DNA of 11,791 nucleotides from an uncultured Lachnospiraceae bacterium (GCA_947177925.1 CAMWWJ010000072.1:1-11791), one strand, 5' to 3'; positions 1 to 6,058 are shown, numbered from the stretch's first letter. Numbers and translations are program-made. Notes: generated by a model not told the origin, from the sequence alone.

Positions 1-2
1 AA

Positions 3-224
3 GCAAAAAAGAGCGAGGAAGGCTTCTATCCGGAGTCAGGAAAATCGTTGCAGGTTGAAAAGATAGGTGAGCAGATGAAGCAAAATGAAACGATATCAGG
101 AAATATGGAAAAAGAGGAAGTGATCAAGGAGCGGGATGGCATTCCAAATTTCCTGGAATTGACGGATGAGGAAATCCGAAGAAATGCCATGATTGCAGCA
201 GGATTACTTTCAGGAGAGGAATAA
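3..224 (+). CDS. C-terminal part of an unrecognised charged protein (5' end outside window)
   Basis: The reading frame is open from the window edge to a TAA at 222-224, giving about 73 residues. It is hydrophilic and rich in Glu and Lys, with no membrane segment or signal peptide, and ends in a more ordered piece that includes NFLELTDEEIRR and MIAAGLLSGEE. I do not recognise the family. The frame does not simply end here: the same frame stays open after the TAA, through to 590, with no convincing new start. The stop may therefore have split a longer gene (see the next entry). In Bacillus subtilis the gene before tepA encodes RNase J2, but nothing visible here identifies this tail as RNase J. 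Confidence 0.6.
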   Translation, partial: AKKSEEGFYPESGKSLQVEKIGEQMKQNETISGNMEKEEVIKERDGIPNFLELTDEEIRRNAMIAAGLLSGEE

Positions 225-284
225 ACAAAGCCGGAACTGGATAAAAATGGAACCGCAAAGAAAACATCATTTTTCCGTAAAAGC

Positions 285-590
285 GTGGATAAGCAGCAGC
301 CGGTAGCAGCGGAGCCAATGAAAAAAACGGAAGATTCTAAAGGGACTGAAGGGGTGAAATCGCAGGATGTGAAACTGGAACAGCCAAACAAACAAACAAA
401 CATGAAATTGGAACAGCCTGATATGGAAAAGGAGCGGTCCAATATGACTCACACTCAATTTATAGAAAATCCGCTCCCGGTTCCCAAAAGGCATGTAAAA
501 AAGGAAATGGATTATGAATACCAGGTGCCGGAGGAGCAAATGCATTACGATATAGAGGAGCCGGATAAAAATTATTTTGATGTTGTATAA
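285..590 (+). CDS. Hypothetical charged protein, or the in-frame 3' part of the interrupted upstream gene
   Basis: This frame is the same as that of the preceding partial gene and is open from 225 to the TAA at 588-590. The first possible starts are GTG 285, with no clear ribosome site, and ATG 318, where GGAG lies only 3 nt upstream; both are poor. The protein (about 101 residues from 285) is low-complexity and charged, with the repeated word KLEQP. Its C-terminal part (FIENPLPVPKRHVKKEMDY, then an acidic end in YFDVV) looks more conserved in style. There is no signal peptide or membrane segment. The most economical reading is that 3-590 was one gene now carrying a nonsense codon at 222. A separate weakly translated gene, or a sequencing error at 222, are the alternatives. 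Function unknown. Confidence 0.45.
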   Translation: MDKQQPVAAEPMKKTEDSKGTEGVKSQDVKLEQPNKQTNMKLEQPDMEKERSNMTHTQFIENPLPVPKRHVKKEMDYEYQVPEEQMHYDIEEPDKNYFDVV

Positions 591-612
591 AAAATCGGAT
601 AAGTAGAAAACT

Positions 613-638
613 AAAAGGGAGCGAAAGCTTCCTTTTTT
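613..638 (+). terminator. Rho-independent terminator after the first gene
   Basis: A 10-bp stem, AAAAGGGAGC against GCTTCCTTTT with one G-T pair, closes on a GAAA tetraloop at 623-626 and runs into a T tract at 633-638. It begins 22 nt after the stop codon at 590 and separates the first unit from the tepA-like gene. Confidence 0.9.
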
Positions 639-718
639 GTGCTTACTTAAGTTGTGGGGCAAGCGTGAAAGGAAGGTCATGTTCGTCATTGAAAAAACGA
701 AAACCATGGGAGGTCCCT

Positions 719-1447
719 ATGAAAGAGGATAGTAAGAAAAAGAACAGGCAGGAGACAAAGGGAAACGTGAATCAGGAAGAAAAGAGAAAGCAGGAAGAGC
801 ATTCGGATGAACGGATCAAGGAAAGCGGTCAGACTACTTTGAATAAGAACAAGGAAAAACATAATATTCAGTTGATTTCCATTATTGGGGAAATTGAAGG
901 ACATGAAAACTTATCAAGCGGTTCCAAAACTACCAAATATGAACATCTGCTTCCCCAGCTTGCAACTATTGAGGACAGCCAGGACATAGACGGGGTGCTG
1001 TTTTTATTAAATACGATGGGCGGAGACGTGGAGGCAGGACTTGCCATAGCGGAAATGATTGCTTCCTTAAGCAAGCCTACGGTTTCCCTTGTGCTTGGGG
1101 GAAGCCATTCCATTGGAGTGCCCATTGCCGCCAGTACGGACTATTCCTATATTGTCCCAACGGGAACCATGGTGATTCATCCGGTGCGTTTAAACGGGAT
1201 GGTAATCGGTGTGGCACAGACCTTTGATTATTTTAAACAGATACAGGAAAGAATTACCGGATTTGTTGTAAAGCACAGCCGGATTTCGGAAAGGCGTCTG
1301 GTAGATTTGATGATGGAAACCGAGGTGCTGACGAAGGATGTGGGCAGTATTTTAGTCGGTGAGGAAGCGGTGGAAGAAGGGATTATCGATGAGGTTGGCG
1401 GGATAAGAGAGGCTATGAAGAAGATTCATGAGATGGTCGGTAAATAG
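719..1447 (+). CDS. tepA: TepA-like ClpP-family serine protease
   Basis: This is a 242-residue ClpP-fold protein of the TepA (translocation-enhancing protein, B. subtilis YmfB) group. The first ~48 residues are a charged Lys/Glu-rich extension; the protease fold runs from about 49 to 238. Three residues fit a ClpP catalytic triad: Ser131 in GGSHSIG, His154 in MVIHPV and Asp207 in LTKDVGS. The NTMGGD motif (98-103) matches the ClpP oxyanion-region NSPGG. I chose ATG 719 because GGGAGG at 708-713 sits 5 nt upstream; the longer frame from GTG 665 has no such site. In B. subtilis tepA lies in rnjB-tepA-ylzJ-spoIIIE. Here neither ylzJ nor ftsK/spoIIIE follows, because a terminator and a convergent operon come directly after. 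The substrate is not evident from sequence. Confidence 0.88.
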   Translation: MKEDSKKKNRQETKGNVNQEEKRKQEEHSDERIKESGQTTLNKNKEKHNIQLISIIGEIEGHENLSSGSKTTKYEHLLPQLATIEDSQDIDGVLFLLNTMGGDVEAGLAIAEMIASLSKPTVSLVLGGSHSIGVPIAASTDYSYIVPTGTMVIHPVRLNGMVIGVAQTFDYFKQIQERITGFVVKHSRISERRLVDLMMETEVLTKDVGSILVGEEAVEEGIIDEVGGIREAMKKIHEMVGK

Positions 1448-1464
1448 ACAGGATGTAAGGAGCT

Positions 1465-1505
1465 AAGCTGCAAAGCCCGTAAACATCAGGGCTTGGCGGC
1501 TTTTT
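1465..1505 (+). terminator. Rho-independent terminator of the tepA-like gene
   Basis: Arms 1465-1478 and 1489-1502 pair over 14 positions with one U-G pair and one A-G mismatch. The loop is 10 nt and a T run follows at 1501-1505. It works in the plus direction only; no T run is present on the minus side. The loop contains the TGA stop of the convergent membrane-protein gene, so that gene's last codons form one arm of the hairpin. Confidence 0.88.
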
Positions 1506-1974
1506 CTCTTATGCTGGCTTTATGCTGTATATGGATTCCTATATGTCCAATTCCAAGGAGTATTGTAGCGGCTGACAGCCATATGACTTTGCCGTATATG
1601 CCAAGCAGGAAAAAAGAAATCACAGGTAACGTTGCTCCGGCAAGGGGAATGCCTAAGAAACTACTATAAAAATCTGATAGCTGCCTTTGACTTCGAAAAT
1701 AGCGTATCCACCATAATTCATACATTGCCATGAATAGAAGGGCCGAAATAAGCCACCAGGACCAATTTGACCAATCATGCAAATTGAAATCATCAAAAAT
1801 CAATACACAAATTGTAGTCAACACTTCACCTGTTCTTTCCAAGAATAAAAATATGCTGTTTTCATTTTGAGAAGTATATCCCTGCGGTTTTTTTCCTATC
1901 CAAAGAATATTTGGAATGAATAACAATATTAAAAATAGCAGTCCTATATATGAAAATCCAAAATGTCCCAACAT
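1486..1974 (-). CDS. Five-TM membrane protein, second gene of the padR operon
   Basis: This 162-residue protein is almost wholly hydrophobic. Likely membrane segments lie at about 8-26, 43-61, 71-91, 108-126 and 129-149. Between segments 3 and 4 it has the stretch YELWWIRYF, and near the C-terminus GIGHIGIHIQH. It resembles a widespread uncharacterised Firmicutes family; I know no function for it. I chose ATG 1974 because GGAGG (1987-1983) sits 8 nt upstream. A start at 1989 would place that site inside the gene and overlap padR. The ribosome site lies over the last codons and TGA of padR, so the two are probably translationally coupled. It may be a target, or the effector, of the PadR regulator. 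Confidence 0.8.
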   Translation of the reverse strand: MLGHFGFSYIGLLFLILLFIPNILWIGKKPQGYTSQNENSIFLFLERTGEVLTTICVLIFDDFNLHDWSNWSWWLISALLFMAMYELWWIRYFRSQRQLSDFYSSFLGIPLAGATLPVISFFLLGIYGKVIWLSAATILLGIGHIGIHIQHKASIREKAAKP

Positions 1975-1978
1975 TTGC

Positions 1979-2527
1979 TCATCCTCCATTCTCCATTAAA
2001 AGTGTTCTGGCTTCTTTGCACCATTCTAAATAAGCGCCATAGGTCTTTATTCCAAACTCTACCGTAAGCAAATAGTATTTGTGAGCAGTATCGTCATTGA
2101 GGCTTTTCTTTAACATTTCTTGTGCACCTAGAAGATAGGGCAGTTCTTTTTCTATTTTTTCCTCAAAGGATTCAATATGATGTACTGCGCATTCTGCACC
2201 TTGTTCATTTCCGAAAAATAGTTTGAGTAAGGTTTCGTAGCGAAGCTCATCTTTGTAGACGGGCAGGGTCAGCCATTCCTTTAGATAGTCCCGTCCATGG
2301 TCCGTTATAGCATAAATCAGTTTATTTCTTTTGTTTTCGCCAGATTCTCTTTTGGTAGCCAGGCCACGATGAACCAAATCGCTTAATGCGGGATATATGC
2401 TGCCGTAGCTGGCACTCCAAAAATATTTAAGCATTGTGTCCATTCTTTTCTTTATTTCATATCCTGTCAATTCTTCATGGCTTAATAAACCCAATATGAC
2501 ACAATCAATTTTTTTCTCGTTTGCCAT
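1979..2527 (-). CDS. PadR-family transcriptional regulator
   Basis: This 182-residue protein has an N-terminal winged helix (about 8-90), with the typical PadR words LTGYEIKKRM (20-29), SYGSIYPALSDLVHRGL and NKLIYAITDHGR. A mostly helical C-terminal half (about 95-176) matches the Vir_act_alpha_C dimerisation domain in length and pattern. These proteins are usually dimeric repressors released by small ligands or stress. I chose ATG 2527 because AAGGA (2540-2536) lies 8 nt upstream; the frame extends to an ATG at 2557 that lacks a good site. It is followed after 4 nt by the membrane protein gene. A perfect palindrome 77 nt upstream of the start suggests autoregulation. Confidence 0.9.
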   Translation of the reverse strand: MANEKKIDCVILGLLSHEELTGYEIKKRMDTMLKYFWSASYGSIYPALSDLVHRGLATKRESGENKRNKLIYAITDHGRDYLKEWLTLPVYKDELRYETLLKLFFGNEQGAECAVHHIESFEEKIEKELPYLLGAQEMLKKSLNDDTAHKYYLLTVEFGIKTYGAYLEWCKEARTLLMENGG

Positions 2528-2603
2528 TGTTCTTTTCCTTTCTTTTCTTTCCATCATAATTACTCTAAGTATAAAAAATATATATCAATAAAAAAATCCA
2601 ACA

Positions 2604-2624
2604 AATATATCAATATGATATATT
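2604..2624. promoter_or_regulatory. Candidate PadR operator palindrome
   Basis: The arms AATATATCA (2604-2612) and TGATATATT (2616-2624) are perfect 9-bp inverted repeats around a 3-bp ATA spacer. A further half-site, ATATATCAAT, occurs at about 2578-2588, closer to padR. A possible minus-strand -10 (TATACT, 2573-2568) lies beyond it. The position in the divergent region right before padR makes autoregulation likely; the assignment is inference from position and symmetry. Confidence 0.6.
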
Positions 2625-2655
2625 GTAGAATAAAAAGTCTTGAATTTCAATAGAT

Positions 2656-2713
2656 TTGTAAAAAGTTTTACATGAGCTTTATAATTGCAGTTCATGTCAA
2701 AGGGTGGTAGAAT
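2656..2713 (+). promoter_or_regulatory. Rightward promoter region with an embedded palindrome
   Basis: Two overlapping sigma-A-like promoters can be read. One is TTGTAA (2656-2661), 18 nt, TATAAT (2680-2685). The other is TTGCAG (2685-2690), 17 nt, TAGAAT (2708-2713). A perfect inverted repeat, TGTAAAA (2657-2663) and TTTTACA (2666-2672) around AG, lies over the first -35 and its spacer, the usual place for a repressor site. It would drive the small ORF and lipoprotein gene. Confidence 0.5.
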
Positions 2714-2765
2714 AGCCATATTAAGAAAAAATAGGTATGGATAGCAAAGGAGAAGCACGATCGAT

Positions 2766-2894
2766 ATGAGAACAATTTGGGAAAAATGGCGGCTTTCTCA
2801 TGGTGGAGATTTCATGAGTGTCTTTTATACAGGCAGGAATATTGGCAGAAAAGTAAAAGAAAAAAAGGATAATCTGATAAGCAAGTATCGGTAA
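2766..2894 (+). CDS. Possible 42-residue basic protein upstream of the lipoprotein gene
   Basis: The frame from ATG 2766 to TAA 2892-2894 encodes 42 residues starting MRTIWEKWRLSHGGDF and ending in a Lys/Arg-rich tail. I do not recognise it. In favour: it fills the leader of the lipoprotein gene, and its stop overlaps the strong AAGGAGGT site (2893-2900) of that gene, which suggests coupling. The closest ribosome-site match to ATG 2766 is the GGAG at about 2749-2752, some 13 nt upstream, which is far. A tiny 10-codon frame from ATG 2737 ends in ATGA over this start and could feed ribosomes to it. Moderate to low certainty. Confidence 0.35.
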   Translation: MRTIWEKWRLSHGGDFMSVFYTGRNIGRKVKEKKDNLISKYR

Positions 2895-2906
2895 GGAGGT
2901 CAAAAT

Positions 2907-3404
2907 ATGAAAAGGATTTTATGTACGGTGTTGATGGCGGTGTTTCTTCTTGCGGCATGTTCCGCATGTGGCAGGAATGCTTCAGATCAATATGATGAGG
3001 GCTATCAAAAGGGCTATGAGGATGGCTGTACTTCAGTCAACAAGGAACTTACGGGCAATGCGGTGATTCGTGGCAGCTTTACGGCAACAGTGCGTGAGGT
3101 GATTCCCGATTATGTTTTAGATGATACGACTCCGCAGGTTGCGGTTGTCACATTGTTTCAGGAAAGTCCCTTTACCATTTTTGTAGGAGAGGAATTGGGA
3201 AAGACGCTTGAACCGGGGCAAATCTACACCTTTGAGGTGGCTGAAACAAATGTGGAAGATGTAAGGATTTCCGATATGGAACAGGCTTATCTGGATCTGG
3301 CAACGGCTATTTCCAAGTATCAACTGAAAATTGACAACATAAGACCCGCAACGGAAGAAGAGTGGGGATTGGAATGCAATCGGTTATCCATTGAGGCAAA
3401 ATAG
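2907..3404 (+). CDS. Putative lipoprotein of unknown function
   Basis: This 165-residue protein starts with a lipoprotein signal peptide: KR, a hydrophobic stretch, then a LAAC lipobox with Cys18 as the likely lipidated residue. After the anchor comes a tyrosine/glycine motif, YDEGYQKGYEDG (29-40), and then a mixed alpha/beta domain with no recognised catalytic motif. The ribosome site AAGGAGGT (2893-2900) is near perfect and 6 nt from ATG 2907. It should be anchored to the outer face of the cytoplasmic membrane. It lies in the same unit as the small ORF before it, and no terminator is visible between it and vanZ. The family is not recognised. Confidence 0.8.
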   Translation: MKRILCTVLMAVFLLAACSACGRNASDQYDEGYQKGYEDGCTSVNKELTGNAVIRGSFTATVREVIPDYVLDDTTPQVAVVTLFQESPFTIFVGEELGKTLEPGQIYTFEVAETNVEDVRISDMEQAYLDLATAISKYQLKIDNIRPATEEEWGLECNRLSIEAK

Positions 3405-3451
3405 TAACGATTAGCATAATACCGCTTAAAAATCAATTCAGGCAAGGTGAG

Positions 3452-3493
3452 ATTAAGAGAAAATTAAGATTTTTGTGAGAGTTCTTTGAAAAT
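3452..3493 (+). promoter_or_regulatory. Direct repeats before vanZ, likely response-regulator site
   Basis: ATTAAGA occurs at 3452-3458 and 3463-3469, 11 bp apart, one helical turn, the layout bound by OmpR-family regulator dimers. The second repeat runs into TTTTT, as does the last repeat before the DUF4097 operon (TAAGATTTTT in both). A weak -10 candidate, GAAAAT (3488-3493), follows. Binding by the regulator at 9234-9926 is inference. Confidence 0.4.
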
Positions 3494-3550
3494 TTTTTGC
3501 AATGGAAGGATTAAAATATACGAAAGAAGAGAAGAGGAGTGGAGGTTCAC

Positions 3551-4207
3551 ATGATTCGTTTCTTGTCCATTGCTATAGATGCCTTTTCGGCATTTCTTGT
3601 TCTTTTACCAATTATGCTTGTCATGCTGCATTTTTTGAAAAGGTATACGATAGGAAAAAAGATAGAAATAATCATATTTGCAATTTATGTATCGGGAATC
3701 TTTTCCGTTACGGGTATACCTGCCATAAACTCGTTGAAAGCAGATTTAAGCGTTAACTGGATACCCCTTGTTGACATTGTAAATAGTCCGGCGGCCTATA
3801 TCAAAAATACCATATTAAATATTATATTATTCATTCCTCTTGGTTTTTTTGTGCCCCGTATCTGGAGTGAATATCGCTCATTAAAAAAAGTGGCCTTTAT
3901 GGGATTTGGACTATCGGCAGGAATTGAAGCGCTGCAAATTTTTACCTTCCGGTTAACAGATGTGGATGACTTGATTACGAACACGATAGGAACGCTTTTG
4001 GGTTATTACCTGGCCATCCTTTTTCAGAAGCTTACAGAAAAAGTACAAATTCATCCTCATACAGACAAAGAAAATATCAACGGAAAATACGAACCATTTT
4101 TGATTTTAACCGTTACCTTCCTAATCATGTTCCTTACGAAACCTCTCATTTCCCAAGCAATATGGGAAAGCATATTAGCCAGTTCATTTTGGGGAAAAAT
4201 ACGTTAA
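3551..4207 (+). CDS. VanZ-family membrane protein
   Basis: This 218-residue integral membrane protein has hydrophobic segments at about 7-29, 38-57, 86-104, 115-131, 143-160 and 183-200. The VanZ domain spans about 45-160 and shows the family signature: NIILFIPLGFF (90-100), a Glu-Gln pair in GIEALQIF (124-131), and RLTDVDDLITNTIGTLLGY (134-152). Members of the family include VanZ of Tn1546, which gives low-level teicoplanin resistance; most chromosomal relatives are uncharacterised. I chose ATG 3551 because GGAGG at 3541-3545 is 5 nt upstream; the frame also opens at GTG 3539, inside that site. A degraded second copy of part of this gene lies near 11478-11576. There is no evidence here of a vancomycin-resistance operon. 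Confidence 0.85.
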   Translation: MIRFLSIAIDAFSAFLVLLPIMLVMLHFLKRYTIGKKIEIIIFAIYVSGIFSVTGIPAINSLKADLSVNWIPLVDIVNSPAAYIKNTILNIILFIPLGFFVPRIWSEYRSLKKVAFMGFGLSAGIEALQIFTFRLTDVDDLITNTIGTLLGYYLAILFQKLTEKVQIHPHTDKENINGKYEPFLILTVTFLIMFLTKPLISQAIWESILASSFWGKIR

Positions 4208-4308
4208 CTTAGCTTTTTAGACTCCTGCGTCCGCATATCAAATACTTCATACCCAAATAGGTGTAACAAAAATATGATTGGCAAAACAACAGGAAATACC
4301 GCCAACAG
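4204..4308 (-). pseudogene. C-terminal remnant of a membrane protein
   Basis: On the minus strand a frame from 4308, just after an in-frame TGA at 4311-4309, to TAA at 4206-4204 encodes 34 residues with no start codon. It reads as one hydrophobic segment (LLAVFPVVLPIIFLLHLFGY) followed by a charged tail ending in ESKKLS. This is what the end of a multi-span membrane protein looks like. It overlaps the last 4 nt of vanZ tail to tail. Most likely it is the leftover 3' end of a deleted gene; chance hydrophobicity cannot be excluded at this length. Confidence 0.4.
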
Positions 4309-4319
4309 TCAAGATTTGA

Positions 4320-4348
4320 TTGATAAAAGACAATGTTTCTGATAGAAT
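4320..4348 (+). promoter_or_regulatory. Promoter of the small HTH regulator gene
   Basis: TTGATA (4320-4325), exactly 17 nt, then TAGAAT (4343-4348) form a good sigma-A-type promoter. The upstream ATG at 4347 lies inside the -10, which excludes it as the start and supports ATG 4410, leaving a leader of about 55 nt. Confidence 0.65.
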
Positions 4349-4409
4349 GAAAAGCGAAAAACAGAGAAAACGGGCAATAAAACGTTTGTTTGAAAGAAAG
4401 GAAAATGCT

Positions 4410-4622
4410 ATGCGTAAAGTCAGTTACTTACCTCTGTGGCATTTGCTCTTAGAGAGAGGAATGACTAAGAGCCAAATGCGTATTGAAGCAGGGCTTACCA
4501 CGAATGTGCTTGCCAACATGAACAAGGGGCAGCACATTTCTATGGAATCGCTAATACGAATTTGTGATGCGCTGGATTGCAATTTGAATAATGTGGTGGA
4601 GTTGGTTAAGGCAGAGGGATAA
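4410..4622 (+). CDS. Small Xre/Cro-type HTH regulator
   Basis: This 70-residue protein is a single helix-turn-helix domain of the Cro/C1 type (HTH_26-like). The pattern is YLPLWHLLLERGMTKSQM, then the turn and recognition helix around EAGLTTNVLANMNKGQ (26-41), then SLIRICDALDCNLNNVVEL (47-65). Such stand-alone regulators are common next to conjugative-transposon and phage genes in clostridia. I chose ATG 4410 because AGGA lies about 7 nt upstream; the frame extends upstream to 4320 but would include the promoter. It has its own promoter and terminator and so stands alone. Its flanks are gene debris, so it may be the surviving regulator of a lost element. Confidence 0.85.
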   Translation: MRKVSYLPLWHLLLERGMTKSQMRIEAGLTTNVLANMNKGQHISMESLIRICDALDCNLNNVVELVKAEG

Positions 4623-4636
4623 TACGATACAGTAAC

Positions 4637-4670
4637 AGGGAATTGCTAATAAATGCAGTTCCTTTTGTTT
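4637..4670 (+). terminator. Rho-independent terminator of the HTH gene
   Basis: The 10-bp stem AGGGAATTGC (4637-4646) pairs with GCAGTTCCTT (4655-4664), with two G-T pairs and an 8-nt loop. A T-rich tail, TTTTGTTT, follows (4663-4670). It begins 14 nt after the stop codon. Confidence 0.85.
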
Positions 4671-4679
4671 TGCATTGAT

Positions 4680-5008
4680 TTAGTCTTTAGACTGTTTCCG
4701 CTTCTCACTGTTTCGGCGTTTCTTTGTATCAGGCTCTAAGATTACAGACTGACCAAGCATATCTGCCATATCATCAATATTCTTTTCGGTAGGCTTGATT
4801 TTTAAAAACTGGCTGAATATGTAGGCAAGCTTTTGTTTGGAAGTTCCTGCAAAGGAATCTGCCTTTTCAAGAATTTCTTCCCAATGTTCGGTTACGGTAT
4901 TAGGAGGGCAGAATCAATATTACCTTTATGGGCATTCCGGATGTCTTGGATAATGGTGTACATATCATCATCAATCACATGGGAAAAGTGTTTCCAGAGA
5001 TAATCCGT
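4680..5008 (-). pseudogene. Frameshifted remnant of an unrecognised gene
   Basis: Two minus-strand frames join into one protein-like sequence. The first is open from 5008 to about 4908 (YLWKHFSHVIDDDMYTIIQD, then IRNAHKGNID). The second continues to TAA at 4682-4680 (EHWEEILEKADSFAGTSKQK, then LAYIFSQF, ending KRKQSKD). A one-base shift near 4905-4912 is needed to join them. The upstream side is cut by a stop at 5011-5009 and there is no start codon. The pieces are helix-rich with a basic tail. I do not recognise the family; the surroundings suggest a mobile-element gene. The join is supported by consistent codon use and continuous sense on both sides, not by a database match. Confidence 0.5.
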
Positions 5009-5162
5009 TTAAAGTCATGGACAGAAGTTAGCAAAATTTATGTTTTACCGAAAAATCTTGTCAGGTTTGAAAACCAAGAACATTAAGTGAAGCACAGCTT
5101 AGACATTTACGGGAGTTGCAGAATAAGGTATAAATGTTCCCAAGATTGGGTGATAGTAGCTT
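5009..5162. other. Degraded stretch with short coding-like tails
   Basis: No complete gene is visible. On the plus strand one frame ends at a TAA at about 5083 with a coding-like tail (SWTEVSKIYVLPKNLVRFEN). Another, starting after a TGA, ends at the TAA near 5131 with TLSEAQLRHLRELQNKV. Both lack starts and look like 3' ends of decayed genes, perhaps from the same lost element as the neighbouring remnant. Confidence 0.3.
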
Positions 5163-5216
5163 TTAAGGATTGTTAAGGTTTCAGTTAAAGACAGCTAAGA
5201 TTTTTAGTGTTATTAT
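5163..5216 (+). promoter_or_regulatory. Promoter region with four TTAAGG-like direct repeats
   Basis: Repeats TTAAGG (5163-5168), TTAAGG (5173-5178), TTAAAG (5185-5190) and CTAAGA (5195-5200) are spaced 10, 12 and 10 bp apart, so all face the same side of the helix. A -10 candidate, TATTAT (5211-5216), follows and no good -35 is present, as expected for an activator-dependent promoter. The operon encodes its own OmpR-type regulator, the obvious candidate to bind here. Confidence 0.55.
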
Positions 5217-5268
5217 ATGTGGCATAGGGAATAGCAGCAGCCTAAAAGTTAAGAAAAGGAGAATGATT

Positions 5269-6003
5269 ATGAATAAAATATTAGGAGTTTTTTTGACGAT
5301 GGCTATGGTGATTACGATAGCATTATTTACAATGGATCAGGGAAAGGCAGCAAATAAAGATTTAATCGAAATAAAGGATGCAGTAAAATCTGTTGATATT
5401 GTTTTCGGTGGCGGAGTTCTTTATGTGGAAACATGGGATAAGGAAGAAATTGGCTTTAAAGTTGAGAAAGGTCAAATCAGCAACGGATTTGATTATCAAT
5501 GCTATGTAAAGGACAGTATACTTTATGTAGATGGCTCTCAGAAGACCGGAAATGCAACAAAGAAAGGGGACAATAAAGTCTATCTTTATATTCCATTAGA
5601 TAAAAAGTTTGATGGATTTATTTTGGTAAACGGAAATGCAGATGCACATGTGGAAAATGTAAAATGCGAAAATCTTCAAATTGATGCAGCTATTGGCACA
5701 GTTGACATAGTGGGTTTTACTACTATTGATGCTAATATCATTTTGGGAATGGGGACAATAAATGCGGAAGGTAAAATTACAGGCAATGCCGATGCCTTGT
5801 GCAGTGCAGGAACTTTAAACGTAAAACTTTCCGGCGCAGAAAGTGACCATGACTATTTAATTAATACAACTTTCGGTAAAATTAAGATTGGAAATACCTC
5901 TTACGGAATGACGAGTGAGAAGAAGATTATTAACACCACATACAGTAAATTTGACTTAGAATGTGTTGCAGGTCAAATTAACTTTGAATTTGAAAATAAT
6001 TAA
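5269..6003 (+). CDS. Exported DUF4097-like (putative adhesin) protein
   Basis: This 244-residue protein starts with a signal peptide (MNKILG, hydrophobic to about 21, likely cut near GKA-ANKD at 27/28). The rest is the repetitive, Gly/Asn/Val-rich beta pattern of the DUF4097 beta-helical fold: short strands with alternating hydrophobic residues, such as VDIVFGGGVLYVETWDKEEI, and recurring ANIILGMGTINAEGKI-like turns. No lipobox or second membrane segment is seen, so it is probably secreted or held at the cell surface. ATG 5269 has AGGAG (5257-5261) 7 nt upstream; ATG 5263 would be too close. It is the first gene of the five-gene operon, 55 nt before the ABC ATPase. B. subtilis LiaG, in the envelope-stress lia operon, is a known DUF4097 protein next to a two-component system. 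Its molecular role is unknown. Confidence 0.75.
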   Translation: MNKILGVFLTMAMVITIALFTMDQGKAANKDLIEIKDAVKSVDIVFGGGVLYVETWDKEEIGFKVEKGQISNGFDYQCYVKDSILYVDGSQKTGNATKKGDNKVYLYIPLDKKFDGFILVNGNADAHVENVKCENLQIDAAIGTVDIVGFTTIDANIILGMGTINAEGKITGNADALCSAGTLNVKLSGAESDHDYLINTTFGKIKIGNTSYGMTSEKKIINTTYSKFDLECVAGQINFEFENN

Positions 6004-6058
6004 ATTAAATATTGAGTGATAGTTTTAATGAAGAACGGATTGTTATGGGAGGAAACAA

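Noticed and set aside
26..442. Minus-strand frame of 138 codons, Phe/Ser/Cys-rich
   Set aside because: It is the antisense of the charged plus-strand frame and has the composition expected of a shadow. No ribosome site or family pattern.
267..904. Further minus-strand frames rich in Phe and Leu opposite 267-707 and 686-904
   Set aside because: Their apparent hydrophobicity comes from reading Lys/Glu codons backwards; they cross a plus-strand terminator and the tepA start.
1465..1505. The tepA terminator acting in both directions
   Set aside because: There is no T run on the minus strand side, so it is called for the plus strand only.
3551..4207. Vancomycin-resistance cluster
   Set aside because: vanZ stands without vanH, vanA or vanX genes. 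The two-component system downstream is part of a different operon. VanZ-family proteins are common in ordinary chromosomes.
4940..5083. Plus-strand frame from ATG 4940
   Set aside because: Its first half is antisense to the minus-strand remnant and there is no ribosome site. Only the tail after 5009 looks coding, so I recorded it as debris.
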